DNA of 64,000 nt from positions 15,135,501 to 15,199,500 of the forward strand of contig NC_091971.1 in the NCBI RefSeq assembly GCF_036711975.1, given 5' to 3'. Positions 50,501 to 61,829 of this stretch are shown one piece after another. The notes beneath the pieces are model-generated. The model had not been told where the DNA came from. It was given only the letters and a program-made list of their open reading frames with translations, and ran no database searches. The position numbers and the translations under genes were made by a program. How positions within the stretch are numbered: the first letter of the stretch is position 1; each line of letters begins with the position of its first letter. Source of the stretch: Onthophagus taurus (lineage: Eukaryota > Arthropoda > Insecta > Coleoptera > Scarabaeidae).

Positions 50501-53500
50501 CCGAGGCAACATATATGGAAAGCTTTAAGCGAACTGGGAACAAATTCAAAACTAAAGAGAAATTAAAAGCGTATATCATAACGTAATGGGGTGGGTTAGA
50601 CTGAATGGAAAGACGTCAGAAGAGTTCAGAATTGATTTAGGGAGTGAAACAGGGTGACAGTTTAAGTCCACTACTCTTTATAGCATACATGAACAGAATA
50701 ATAAAGCAAGTCAAACTACGCAGACGAGACAACCTAACCCCGATCTACACTCGAGACTTTATAATATAAGCGGATGATATTGTACTAATGTCAGGCAGAG
50801 TAGATGTCCTACAAAGAAATATCCAAATATGGAATACCTGCCTACAAGAAAGAGGAATAATAATAAACAAAAACAAAAGTAAGATCCTACACATCACAAA
50901 AGAAGAAAAAACAGGAGATATTGACGTAAGAATGTAGCGGCAACGACTGGAGGTGGTAGAAAAGTACGAATATCATGGAACCATAATAAGTAAAGATGGA
51001 AAGATAGATCAAGAAATACGCAGCAAAACAGCAAAGCAAGTGCAGTCTACTATCAATAAACAACACCCTTTTTCTTAGGCAAGAAGGAACTGAACACTAA
51101 AACAAAAATACAATAATATAAAACCACTAACTATATACCCACACTTAATTATGGATCAGAAACTTGGACGATGTTGGACAAGCACAAATCGAAAATAACT
51201 GCAGCTAAGACCAAGTACCTACGCAAGATATTGGGGAATACCAGAAGAGCTAGGGTACGGAACAAGAACATCAGAGAAGAACTAAGCTTAAATCCCCTGG
51301 TACAGGAAATAGAGGGAAAACAAATTGCTATGGTCACCTGCTTCGAATGAAAGAACATAGCATATCTAAGATAATGTCCAACATAAGGCCAGAAGGAAAG
51401 AGCAAGCGTGGTAGACCAAGAACCCAATCGGAGGGAGAGATTGAAAAGATGGTTGAGATGAGAGGGAAGAGACTCGCCGAAGTACGGAGTATGGCCAGAG
51501 ATAGGAAGATGCTTTTCTGTTATGAGGGTACATCATCGAAAAAAGAAAAAAAAATCCCTATCAAAAGAACCAATGAATACAGGGTGATTCTCAACCTATA
51601 CGTATAAACTGAGGGATTTATTCCTCGTGAAATAATGACTAATAGATGAAAGAACTTTATCTAGAAAAATATCTAGATAAAGTGTTTCCTGAAAGATGGA
51701 TAGGTCGAGATGATCCAATGGCCTGGCCACAGTGATCGCCCGGCTTGAATCCTCTTGATTTATTACCTTTCAGGTCACTTAAAAAATATTGCAGAATCAG
51801 ATACATGCTGCTGCCCAGACAATCCGCCAACACCCTGGTTGAGGCCGCGTTAGGATCGTGGATTCGAGAAGCCCAATTGATATTTGGGAAATAACGTCGA
51901 ACACTTCATTTTAAAATGTTCTTGATTTGAAAGTAAATATCACGGATATCTATGAAACAGAAAATCTTTTACTACTAAATTTTTCGCCTATTAGTCATTT
52001 TTCGTCATGAGGAGTAAATCCCTCAGTTTATGCGTATTGAGAATCACCCTGTATATTTAAAAAAAATCAAGTGTCCAAATGATAAAACCAATGAATACTG
52101 TCTTATTATGGCAAATAAAATGTTTTTCAAAACAACTTTTGCATAAAAAGTTTTTTTATAAAGTCGATATTTACCAAGATATACAGGTGTCTCAGCGAAA
52201 TCGGTCATTAGACGTTTCTCGGGTTCTGGCCAAAATAAAAATTTGAGAATTCACCTACTTTATTTTTTTAAATGGAACACCCCGTATATTTTATTACTTT
52301 GTCGTCTTCGGTGTCTCATTCTACATCTTTAATATTCCATATGTCTCATGCCTAACATTAATAGTTTGAAGATAAATAGGTTTTTTTGAAAAATAGTCGG
52401 CTGTGAAATTGTACATCAAACTTGACAAATACGTTATAAAACATTGTCGTCAAATAACTTTATAACCTATTTATCAAGTTTGACGTACAATTTCATAGCC
52501 GACTACTGAATTTTCGCTTATTTTAAGTAACATTACGAAATACGTGTCTTTAGTTATTTAAGTTTTTTATAAAAACGACAAAGTTTTTTAAAAAATAAGA
52601 GTAAGAAAAGTTTTCAGCATGAAGTTTTCTACTTCATTTCATGTGGAATTAAATTCCACATGAAATGTAGAAGTGAAAGTGTACAACTTAGTGTAGAGGT
52701 AAGTTACGTTAAATCATCTTAATTTATTGTCCTCTACATGTCCCTGCTCTGTGTCGGTTCTTATGTGAATCACCCTGTATATTTATATTATATTTACTTC
52801 TGAAGTAAATTTATTTTGGGGTGGCTTTAACATTTAGCACAAGTAGGGTTCATGAATTAAAACTTTCAATTTCTATTTTCGCACAAGCACCAACTTTTGT
52901 TGACTAGCTGTTTCAAATGACAATATTTAAATGAATACAAAAATTCGATATTGTTGACAGACAATAATAACAATTTTAATAAATATTAATGTTTCTGAAT
53001 GGGCTAAACCCGAAACTGTCTAGTTGTAGTTTTAATTATCATTCAGTGCTAGATTGCTGTATATTTATATTGAACTAAAACTAGAACTAAGAGTAGATCT
53101 AGAAACATTCAGGTTTAGCCATCTTAAGAGACACATGGCTAAACTCGATTTCTTTATATTATTAACCTTATTAAGTCTCAAACTAACAACATTACAAAAC
53201 ACGAATAAAATAAATTAAGCATTTGCTAATTCAAAGTGTGAAATAGTAGTTGTCTACCCATGCGTGACGTCACGAACGTGCCGAACTTCCCGAGATGTAG
53301 CAGCTCTTTTTGATTCTACCATTCTTGCGATAAATCATATCTCCTTTAATTTATATTAAAGTATGAAAAGTTTTAGTGATAAATTCGAAAGTTTAACTAA
53401 ATGTCCCGTATTATTATCTATATCTTGTATTTCTAGCCAAAAAGAAAAATTAAAAATTACTTACTTGACATCTCTACTTCCGGTAAGAGCTGTATGGAAT

Positions 53501-56500
53501 CGAGGTTGCACATATTGCCAATAACCTTGATTCTTATGCTCTTCCTGTGCAAAGAACAATTTAGCGTTCGGATATTTAGCGCATTCTCGTTTAATCAAAT
53601 CGTATGGGAAAGGTGAAATCTAAAACCACGAATAAATATTTTAATAAACAAATTAAAATTATTTAAAGGTTAAAAAAATCAAACCTGTTCAATTCTAATC
53701 AACGCAATATCGTTAGTCAAATTTTTCGCATCGCGTTCTTTTTTGTAGTCGTAATAAACTTTTCCGCTACAGAATACGACTTTTTTAACTCCAGATGAAT
53801 CGATAGTGTCGGGAATAACTCTTTGGAATTCGGTGCCTTCTACCATCTCGTCGAAACTGCTCCTGGCGTTCGGGTGGCGCAACAGACTCTTGGGCGTCAA
53901 CATAATCAGAGGTTTACGGAAGGGTAGGTGAATTTGACGACGAAGGATATGGAACATATTGGCGGCGGTCGTGCAATTTGCAACGATCCAATTGCAATCG
54001 TGCAATTGACGCACCGCGAAGTCATCACTTTCCGGTGGGAAATAATCGGGATCGTCAGAGCACATTTGAAGGAAACGTTCTGGACGACAACTTGAATGTT
54101 CAGGACCCATACCTTCCATACCATGTGGTAAGTTTACAACTAAACCACTTTGTCTGACCCATTTAGCTTGTCCAGAAGAAATAAATTGATCAATGATACA
54201 TTGCGCAGTGTTGGCAAAATCACCAAATTGAGCTTCCCAAATAACCAAAGCATTAGGATTCGTCATGGAATAACCCAATTCGAATCCTAAGACAGCGTAT
54301 TCAGAGAGTGAGCTGTTTGAAACTGAATACGGAGCTTGATCAGGGTAAAGATGACATAATGGGCTAATAAAAAATCACAAATAACTTAACTTTAAATTAA
54401 ATGCAACAAAACTTACTTGTAAGTTGCTTTATCAACCGTTTGATGATGCAAAACATGATGACGATGAGAGAAAGTTCCTCTTTCAACATCTTGTCCAGAT
54501 AATCTAACGTGAATTCCTTCTTTTAACAAAGTTCCATAAGCCATAGCTTCAGCGATGGCCCAATCGCACGTTCTGTTATTAACCATTTCTAAACGAGCTT
54601 TTAAGATACGTTCTAAACCTTTGTGAATAACGAATTCGGCGGCGTTTGGTGGTGGCGACGAAAATCTGGTTCCAATGTGAACCAAAGTTTCTTCTTTAAC
54701 CCCGGTTGGTCCAACTTTCAAAGGATCTTTTCCTTCAAAGAATCCAGACCATGGGCTATCCAACCAATCCTTATGTTTAACGTGGGTTTCTTTGCGAGCC
54801 GCGCTAAACGCTTCCTCGCAAATCTTCTCATATTTTTCTTTAACATCTTGTACTTCCGCTGGAGTAACAACACCTTCTTTAATCAAATTATCGGCGTATT
54901 TCTCCAAAATGGTTTGCATTTGCCTAATTTTCGTGTACATCAAAGGTTGAGTAAACATTGGTTCATCATTTTCATTGTGACCGTTTCTTCTGTAGCAAAC
55001 GATATCAATGATGACGTCACTCTTAAAAGTGGCTCTCCATTCAGCAGCGATGTTACAAACATGGATAACCGATTCGGGATCATCACCGTTTACGTGGAAA
55101 ATCGGGGCGTTTACAACTCTGGCAACGTCAGTACAATATGGTGATGATCTCGAGAATCTTGGATCGGTTGTAAAACCAATTTGGTTGTTGATAATGATGT
55201 GAATTGAACCGTGGGTGGTGTAAGCGGGCAAATCAGATAAATGCATCGTTTCAAAGACGACACCTTGTCCGCAGAACGCCGCGTCACCATGAATATGAAT
55301 CGACATTACTTTTTTACCCTCGCTATCGCCTCGATAAAATTGTTCAGCGCGCGTTTTTCCTTGCACAATTGAGGAGACACATTCTAAATGGGATGGATTA
55401 GCACATACAGCTAAACGTATATTTTTATTTGTAACACGGTTTAATCTGAATTATAAAATTAAAGAATTAGATTGTTGAATATATTATTTATATTTATATA
55501 TTATACCTTTCAATGTATGTACCTAAATGGTATTTTACATCTCCAGAGCCTTCATCAGCTGCTTCCAATCCAGCAAATTGGCTGAAAATTTGAACAAGCG
55601 GTTTACGACATACATTGGCTAAACAATTTAATCTGCCACGATGAGCCATGCCCATAATAATACTTTCGACGCCCAATTCGGTACTTTTATCAATAATTTG
55701 TTTCATCGCTGGAATTAAAATTTCGCAACCTTCCAAACCGAAACGTTTCTCAGATGTGTATTTTTTCGATAAGAAGTTTTCAAATCTAATTAAAACAAAA
55801 AAAATTAATAATTTGTAAAGTTATATTATTTTTAAATTACCCTGCTGCTCTAGTAAGTCTGGCAAGAATCAATCTTTTTTGATCAGCACTTAATTGTCCA
55901 GCACCTGGTGTTTCTAATTTCTTTCTAATCCAATTACATTGTTCTAAGCTGTTAATAAACATAAACTCAACACCAATGTGTCTACAATAAGTGAGTTCAA
56001 GTCGTTTGAGGATTTCCTTCAAGGGAAGTGACGTTTCTTTTCCTCCAATAAACGTGGTTGATGGTAATTTAAACATTCTTTCCATATCAGTATCATCTAT
56101 AAACAAACTTTTTAGAGTATCTCTTTTAAATGATTAAATAAAATAAACATACTAAGTCTATGTTGCCGCACAACTTCATCTGGTGGTGAACCCTGCCTTT
56201 CAGTAATAGTAGTACTCCTATCTGAATACATGATACCAAGAGGGTCAACTTGCGCCACAAGATGACCACGAGACTACATAAAAAAATGAACAAACAATTA
56301 AAAAAACAAGGAAGTTTTTCAAAAATTTATATTTTTACTTGGTAACTTCTAATAATAGCCTGTACGGCAAGATGATCTTCAATAATCTTATCATCCAGGC
56401 TAGATACCCCAACTCCAACACCTTGGATAGCAGGTAAAAGTGATGTTAGCGCTACCTCATTCTTCCCGGGGCCCGCCAGAGATGGAGGCCTCTGATACGC

Positions 56501-56539
56501 TTGGCCTTGCGCTGAATTTCGGAAAAAAGAATCCCAAGA
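47443..56539 (-). CDS. Ogdh: 2-oxoglutarate dehydrogenase E1, mitochondrial (5' exon(s) not found)
   Basis: Shared minus-strand exons: 56539-56339, 56273-56153, 56096-55841, 55785-55507, 55445-54417, 54363-53685 and 53619-53465. They are followed by one of three last exons (49150-49033, 48684-48585, 47542-47443). All joins keep phase, giving 939 or 945 visible residues. The protein starts at [12 protein letters not shown], which in human OGDH follows the import signal and first helices, so an upstream exon is missing. Family blocks: [30 protein letters not shown], the thiamine diphosphate region [13 protein letters not shown] with [30 protein letters not shown], and [20 protein letters not shown]. 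The enzyme is the E1 component of the TCA-cycle 2-oxoglutarate dehydrogenase complex in the matrix. No frame break was seen. The 4.3-kb gap before the last exons is filled with RTE and mariner elements. Confidence 0.97.
48585..48684 (-). CDS. Ogdh: Ogdh alternative last exon 2 (canonical-type C-terminus)
   Basis: Acceptor TTATGAATAG, phase 2 entry, encoding [20 protein letters not shown], then [13 protein letters not shown] and TAA. The YxGR...APATGNK pattern equals the normal animal OGDH C-terminus. The nearest minus-strand AATAAA is at 48306-48301. Confidence 0.9.
49033..49150 (-). CDS. Ogdh: Ogdh alternative last exon 1 (divergent C-terminus)
   Basis: Acceptor GATGCGCAG precedes 49150; the exon takes the two bases AA left by exon 53619-53465 and encodes [20 protein letters not shown] followed by [19 protein letters not shown] and TGA at 49033. 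AATAAA on the minus strand lies at 49016-49011, only 17 bp past the stop. The tail is unlike the usual OGDH end and instead is amphipathic (LLSWFSRLF), then acidic. Phase fit, acceptor and polyadenylation signal support it; expression is not shown. Confidence 0.7.
49259..49340. repeat. Mariner-like terminal sequence, left
   Basis: TATACAGGGTGGCTATTTTG, then GGATATCTCGGTAAATATCG and ACTTTATAAAAAACAAG. The reverse complement of 52140-52190 (ATATCTTGGTAAATATCG, CTTTATAAAAAAACTTT) mirrors the inner part, so this and that site may be two ends of an element that contains the RTE copy. Confidence 0.45.
49365..51545 (+). mobile_element. RTE-like LINE copy interrupted by a mariner-family element
   Basis: Plus-strand frames with stops: [16 protein letters not shown] (49390-49440), [15 protein letters not shown] text (about 49690), then after an insertion [20 protein letters not shown] (50475-50535), [20 protein letters not shown] (50640-50700), [20 protein letters not shown] (50775-50830), [18 protein letters not shown] (51145-51195) and [20 protein letters not shown] (51210-51270). 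The order and wording match RTE-clade RT ORFs. It lies in the last Ogdh intron region, antisense to Ogdh. Confidence 0.8.
49778..50457 (-). mobile_element. Mariner-family element inserted in the RTE copy
   Basis: Inverted ends: TACAAGGTGTACCATTTTGT at the left and ACAAAATGGGATACCCTGTA at the right, with similarity continuing inward (TAAATAACTTGAAACCA against TTAATAACTTGACAACC). On the minus strand, ATG at 50342 begins [20 protein letters not shown], then [13 protein letters not shown] and a stop: the helix-turn-helix start of a mariner-type transposase. The catalytic part is deleted. It inserted at TA inside the LINE reading frame. Confidence 0.7.
51578..52053 (+). mobile_element. Mariner-family deletion derivative with 65-bp inverted ends
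   Basis: Left end TACAGGGTGATTCTCAACCT, continuing ATACGTATAAACTGAGGGAT to ATGACTAATAG. The right end is its reverse complement with few changes (CTATTAGTCAT ... TTCTCAATACGCATAAACTG when inverted). Internal remnants include [14 protein letters not shown], a stop and [10 protein letters not shown] (about 51690-51765), equivalent to the 'GRGGPxxWPxRSPDLxPLDFFLWG' block. Flanked by TA. Confidence 0.8.
52396..52700. repeat. Two consecutive inverted repeats
   Basis: TAGTCGGCTGTGAAATTGTA ... at 52396-52440 is inverted at 52462-52506 (ending CAATTTCATAGCCGACTA), arms about 45 bp. A second hairpin at 52624-52680 has TTTCTACTTCATTTCATGTG facing CACATGAAATGTAGAAG. The block 52189-52786 ends with a CACCCTGTATA terminus, so it may be a palindromic MITE. 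Confidence 0.6.
52985..53150. repeat. Palindromic repeat fragment 7
   Basis: GGGCTAAACCCGAAACTGTC, then GAACTAAAACTAGAACTAAG, AGAAACATTCAGGTTTAGCC and ATCTTAAGAGACACATGGCT. Degraded copy within the Ogdh gap. Confidence 0.75.
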
Positions 56540-57129
56540 CTACAAAGTTAAAGAAAATTAATTAAAATTAATGATTAAACCGTTACATTTCAAATTGTAA
56601 TTACGCGAATGAAAAATTATACTCATTAGAAAACCGACGAAGAAATCCTTGGTGAAACGCAAAAATATTGCAGTCGAATCAACTGATGCGAAAAGTTTGT
56701 GAAGAAATAATGTAAAAAATAGAGTACTTGACGACATATTTGTAAGATATGTTTGAAATTTATTTAGATTTTAATAACTAAAAATTTTGAGTGTTTTGAC
56801 AGATGACATAAACGTCTAATTAGTGAGGTTAAAATCGATTAATATATTAATTTCTTTTTTAATTACTTTTTTTTTAACATTTTAATATTTTCAATGATTT
56901 TAAAATCATTTTCATAATGTGTTATTATAAATTTATAAATATAATGATTTTTTAATAATTTATACAAATTTTTTCTTTATACAGGGTGTTTCTAATATAA
57001 CCATTATGGAATAACTTAAAAGAATGAGATTTGTTAGATAACTGTTGCTAATAAAATGGAATGGCACTTTTTGACGATTTTTGTAACCCTGAAATGTTAT
57101 TACAAGGAGTTCAAAAAATCATCATCATT

Positions 57130-59700
57130 CTGCGGCGCTACATCTATATTTTTGGCCTTCTGAACACTCCACTCTATGAAGTGCTGTCACTCTCCAATTT
57201 TGAACACACAGCTTCTTTATGTTATTAGACTTAGTCACACCGTCTGGGCCTTCCATCTCATTCTAGGTCTTCCCCTATTTCTGTGTTTTCCTGGTTTCAC
57301 TCACCCTTAAGATGTATCCCATCCATCTTATTCTTTGAGCTTTGGCAAACCTAACAATGCTTTCTCCTTCAACAAAATTGTTTAATTCTTCATTAGTACT
57401 TGCCTTATTGAATATACTACCACCGTTTTCTAGATCACCGTAACACAGTAACGTTGATAGTGCATCGCCTTGTCTAACACTATTATTAATAGCAAATGGT
57501 TTCGACTAAAGGTTAACCCACTGCTGTCGTCTGCCGAGCCAGCAAATGCTCAAACAACCGTTTTGTTCACTGCTCATACTTCATTCGTGCGACATGTCAC
57601 AATGTTTACCACATCATTTACCCCAGTTCTTCTTCGTAGGTCTTAATTTCGTATGTGGTCCCTCAGGATTACACCCAGCATCGACCTCTCCATCTTTCTT
57701 TGAGCCTCATGGCTTTAGCCAATGTTAATGTTAAAGTTTCGGAGCCGTATGTCATAATTACAAGCACGTATTGATTAAAAGCCTTTCTTTTCACATATAT
57801 AGGAATATTGCTCTTGAAGACGTCTCTAAGTTACCGGTAGGCTGCCCATGCGATTGTGTTTCTTGTTTAGTTCGCTTGTTTGATTATCTCTCAATACACG
57901 AACGTCATGGCCAAGATATATACAGGGTGTTCCGTGACTCTACCGACAAACTTATACCATACATTCCGGGAGTCATTATGATCAAAAAATGGTATATCAC
58001 TTATAGGTGAATTCCTCTTTATTTTCGTTTTTCCGTCAACGTGCGGCTTGTTAAATAATCAACTTGTTAGCCTCATTTTTTTAAAACACGTCTTAGTGCA
58101 GAAACTTACCTTCATTTTTTAGAAGAAGAATTGCCGAATTACATAGAAAATAGTCCTCTAGAAGCTCGTCGTGACATGTGGTTCCAGCAAGATGGGGCAC
58201 CATCACATTTTGGGAGACAAGTCACGGTATTTCTTAATCAAAATTTTCCGGAAAGGTGCATAGGACGAGGTGGTCCTGTACATTGGCCAGCTCGGTCACT
58301 TGACTTCTCGCTTCTAGATTATTTTCTGTGGGGTTGCCTCAAATCTCGTACGTATAGTAGTAATGGTAAACCAGATACACGGGAAGAGTTGATTGACAGA
58401 ATAGTTGAAGCTACTAATTCGCTAAAGAAATTAACTAGCAACATTCTATAACACGAAGGATAGCTGCATATTTAGAAAATGGTGGTTCTCATTTTGCACA
58501 GGTGCTGTAATTTTGTGTTAATTAGTAAATTAATAAATTTTCTTTTATCATTTTTATTTCGATATCTCTGAAACAAAGAGGAATTCACCTATAGGTGATA
58601 TACCATTTTTTGAATTGTATAAGTTTGTCGGTCGAGTCACGGAACACCCTGTATAGCTATCAACCCTCTTAATTTCATTATGCCCAATGTTGATGTTAGG
58701 GCTGGGAACAAGATTTGTCAGAAATTTTGATTTCTCCACGTGGATATTTAGCCCGACTCTTGCACACACCTCCTTGAAGTCATACAACATCAGTTTCATC
58801 GCTCCAAGACTATCCGAAATAAGGACTATATCGTCCGCGTAGCGCAAATTAATTGGGTTTCTGCCGTCAATGTTTATGCCGTTTTGACTGTGATGAACAA
58901 TTTGGGTTCAGCATTGTATCGCCTTGTCTTATTGACTACTTTTACTCTCTTCAGTGCTTTCATTGTAGCATTCTTGTAGATGTTATAAATAAGTTTGCTG
59001 TGTCGATAATCGACTCTGCATTATTGCTTGCAAAACTGCCAGTTTCTCGATTTAAATTCATGATGTGATATAAGTAAGGAAGAATTATTGAACTACATAG
59101 TACTAGCATTTTTTTACTAATTTTATCATTACCAATTGATTCAGTTTTAATGGAAAGTAATAAGTAATTACTATTGCTTTAGATTCGTACATTGTCATCA
59201 TTGCCAAACTGACGAGTTTCTTTGAAATACCTTGCTTTATCAGTATTAATTGTGCTTTCGGTCGGTTTACACTATCGAAGACTAGTCTGAAGTCGATGAA
59301 CATTAAATGCTGAAACATTAAATGTTTCAGAACAAACTGTTGATCAGTCGTAGATCTTGCAGTCCGGAATCCGCATAGACGTTTTAAGCAGCCTAATCGG
59401 CCTATAGATTTCATAACTTAATCTATCACCCTTTTTGTGTATTGGGCATATAAGACAAGTTTTCCAGTCTTCTGGCATTACCCCATTTTGCTATATAATA
59501 CATGTCATATTATGTTATGTAGCTTAGACATAAATATGTCGCTTCCATTTTTAATTAACTCGATGGTGATATTATTTTCTCCAGAGGATCTGCTATTCTT
59601 CAACTTCAATATACCTGCCTTCACTTCGTTAGCTGTTGGGGTTTCTATTTTAGATTCCACGGTGACGTAGCTTGTCCAGAGTTATCGTTTTCATCTTCAT
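57130..59700 (-). mobile_element. RTE-like LINE copy interrupted by a mariner-family element
   Basis: Minus-strand order: LKRLCGFRTARSTTDQQFVL (about 59385-59330), LMFIDFRLVFDSVNR (59310-59270), MRYADDIVLISDSLGAMKLM (58847-58790), NIGHNEIKRVDS (about 58700-58665), then after the insertion LGHDVRVLRDNQTSELNKKH (57910-57860), and near the end RFAKAQRIRWMGYILRVSET and RKTQKRGRPRNEMEGPD (57355-57250). This is a near-complete RTE-clade RT half with the intact YADD motif but several stops. It lies upstream of the Ogdh exons found here, in the same orientation as Ogdh. Confidence 0.8.
57921..58653 (+). mobile_element. Mariner-family element, inserted in an RTE LINE
   Basis: Inverted ends start TACAGGGTGTTCCGTGACTC on both sides and extend about 70-95 bp (GACAAACTTATACCA, AAAAAATGGTATATCAC, AGGTGAATTCCTCTTT); the left end has an extra segment of about 29 bp. 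An open frame at 58131-58451 encodes the second half of a transposase: RRDMWFQQDGAPSHFGRQV and FPERCIGRGGPVHWPARSLD, then FSLLDYFLWGCLKSR. The upstream part with the first catalytic Asp is lost, so it is non-autonomous. Target duplication is TA. Confidence 0.85.
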
Positions 59701-61829
59701 TGATCTGGTTGTTCAAAGCTTCCTTGTTGAAAAAATGAACCCCATCAGAACTTTTTATTGTGTCTAAATTTTTTGATTTAAAGACATTCAATCTACAACT
59801 TTTTTGTATCTTAACCAATTGTTACGGTTAATGAAACTTTACGACCTTGGAATACAAGTAACTATTTATGAACTACAATACTCAATAACGAATTTAAATT
59901 AACACTTTAAATTTCATTCAAAACTTTACTTAAGGTATAATGAAAACGAAAAATTCCCCTTATACACAATATGGAAGGATTCAAAAAAATTATTTAACAT
60001 TTTTTAATAAAAAAAAAAGAAATTTAATTAAAAATAAACGTTTGTTTTTGAAACTCCACAATCGTATTTGAGTTAAAAACGCACAAGTTGCGTAACAAAT
60101 CCAAAATTAAACCTTAAAACAATTTATTATCAACGTTTCACTTGCATATCTAAAAAGTTTTGGAACGAATTGCGGTCACCTGATTGGCAGTAACATTATT
60201 TTTTAGTCGCGCGCACATTGTACCAATTTAAAAATAAAAATATCGTCGAAATCGACCGAGAATCCACCGCGGGGTCAAATTCAAAAAAATGACGGAAACG
60301 TCTGATCAAACTCAACGACGACCTTTGTCTCCTCTACGCAATACCGTTTCAAATTTCAATTTTATTTTCACGGCAAGCAATTCGTCCTAGATTTCTATTT
60401 TTTATCTTGACTCGAGCAATCGTCGTTGTCGTTCCATTCACATTCTAGCCTCGAAAGTTTTAAGTTATTATGACTAATCGGAAACGATTTAAAGGTAATT
60501 TTCTTTTAAACATAATAATATCGGTTATAGGATTCCCCGTGAACAAGAAATTAGTCACGATATATTATGAGATTAAATAGACGTTTAAAACGCAATATTG
60601 CGCAATCGCTTCAACAACGAGACGTCTATAATTTCACTCGACGTCAAAATGTGGGCGTTTTCTTAACAGATAAGCGCAATAATTGCAACATTCTCAATTA
60701 TGTACTCCACTTAATAATCCATAGGTCAAAATGTAACAATTTATAAGGTCGCCGATCTTTTTTTATTAATTAGATAGGTTACAAAAGTCGATTATTTTTG
60801 TAATTATGAGGTTTCTAATAGTACATGAGACGACCTTCACCTTTTTTCTACTTCAAAGGACAATATCAATTGTTAAAAAAAAATTTTATAACAAAGGTCA
60901 ATTACATCGATTATAGTTAAATAAATAGAGGAAAGTTTTAAAATAATTCTTTTAGTTTGTGAACCAATTTAGTTGATAGCGAATTACAACTAAACTTTCC
61001 ATTAAGATATTTTAAATCAACAATAAAGATGTTTACAAAACGACTTATTTAGACTTAGAAGTTATTTATTTTAGTTATTAACGCCATTATTGTATCAAAA
61101 AGGATTTTCTAAACAATAAAAAAAATTAAATCAACAATTTTTGTTGAAAAAAAAATGCTAATAAGAAGTGTGATGCTTTTTGGCGTGGAGATGACGTAAA
61201 AAATGTGATATCAATAAATAAAAAGGTTGAAAACATTTTTTAAATAATAACATAACCATAAATTTGAATTAAATTGCATCTAATAAACACCATATCACGT
61301 TCAAATAATAAAACCGAAAATCTTGTCACGTTTTAAACCTTTAAATTTTTAACGCCTTCATAAAGTGACTTTATCTAATCAAAATAAAAACGGAATATAT
61401 CAAATAAATCACCTTAAACGCACATTCAAGGCGAGGATCAATTAGTATTGTATGCAAAGGCTGATTTAATTAATATAATAATCAACATCATATGACTTAA
61501 TCATCTGGTTTTATAGCAAATATTTTATTGTATAAATAAATTAAATGTATATTTATAATGTTATATATGGTTGTTTTTTATGAAGAAAATTATATTTTAC
61601 ATTTTCAATTTATTGTATGTATACAATTATTATAGTCGAGTGATATTATTTGTTATAATATTGTATTGTACTTTTGAAAATGCTTATTCATTCAAAATTA
61701 TTAAAATAACTATATTAAAATTTTAATGTTATTAATTATGTATTGAGTTTGACGTTTGAATAAATTAAAATTAAGAAAAAGCAGGTGGATATGGAGTTTG
61801 AAAACCGTGCACAAATGAGAAGAATGAAA
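59701..61829. other. AT-rich spacer, no gene seen
   Basis: A GC-richer patch at about 60230-60490 contains two short plus-strand ATG-initiated frames (60289 and 60471) and might be a promoter region, but no supported exon was found. The missing 5' exon(s) of Ogdh were searched for here on the minus strand and not recognised. Confidence 0.4.

Noticed and set aside
54623..55144. 173-codon plus-strand frame over Ogdh
   Set aside because: It is the antisense of the conserved Ogdh exon 54417-55445 and has no similarity of its own.
56640..56741. Minus-strand ATG frame (MSSSTLFFTLFLHKLF) as the Ogdh first exon
   Set aside because: It resembles a hydrophobic leader, but no donor joins it in phase to 56539, and it lacks the conserved residues that precede SWD in OGDH.
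60289..60390. Short plus-strand frame beginning MTETSDQTQRRPLSP
   Set aside because: Stops after about 30 codons with no supported splice partner downstream.
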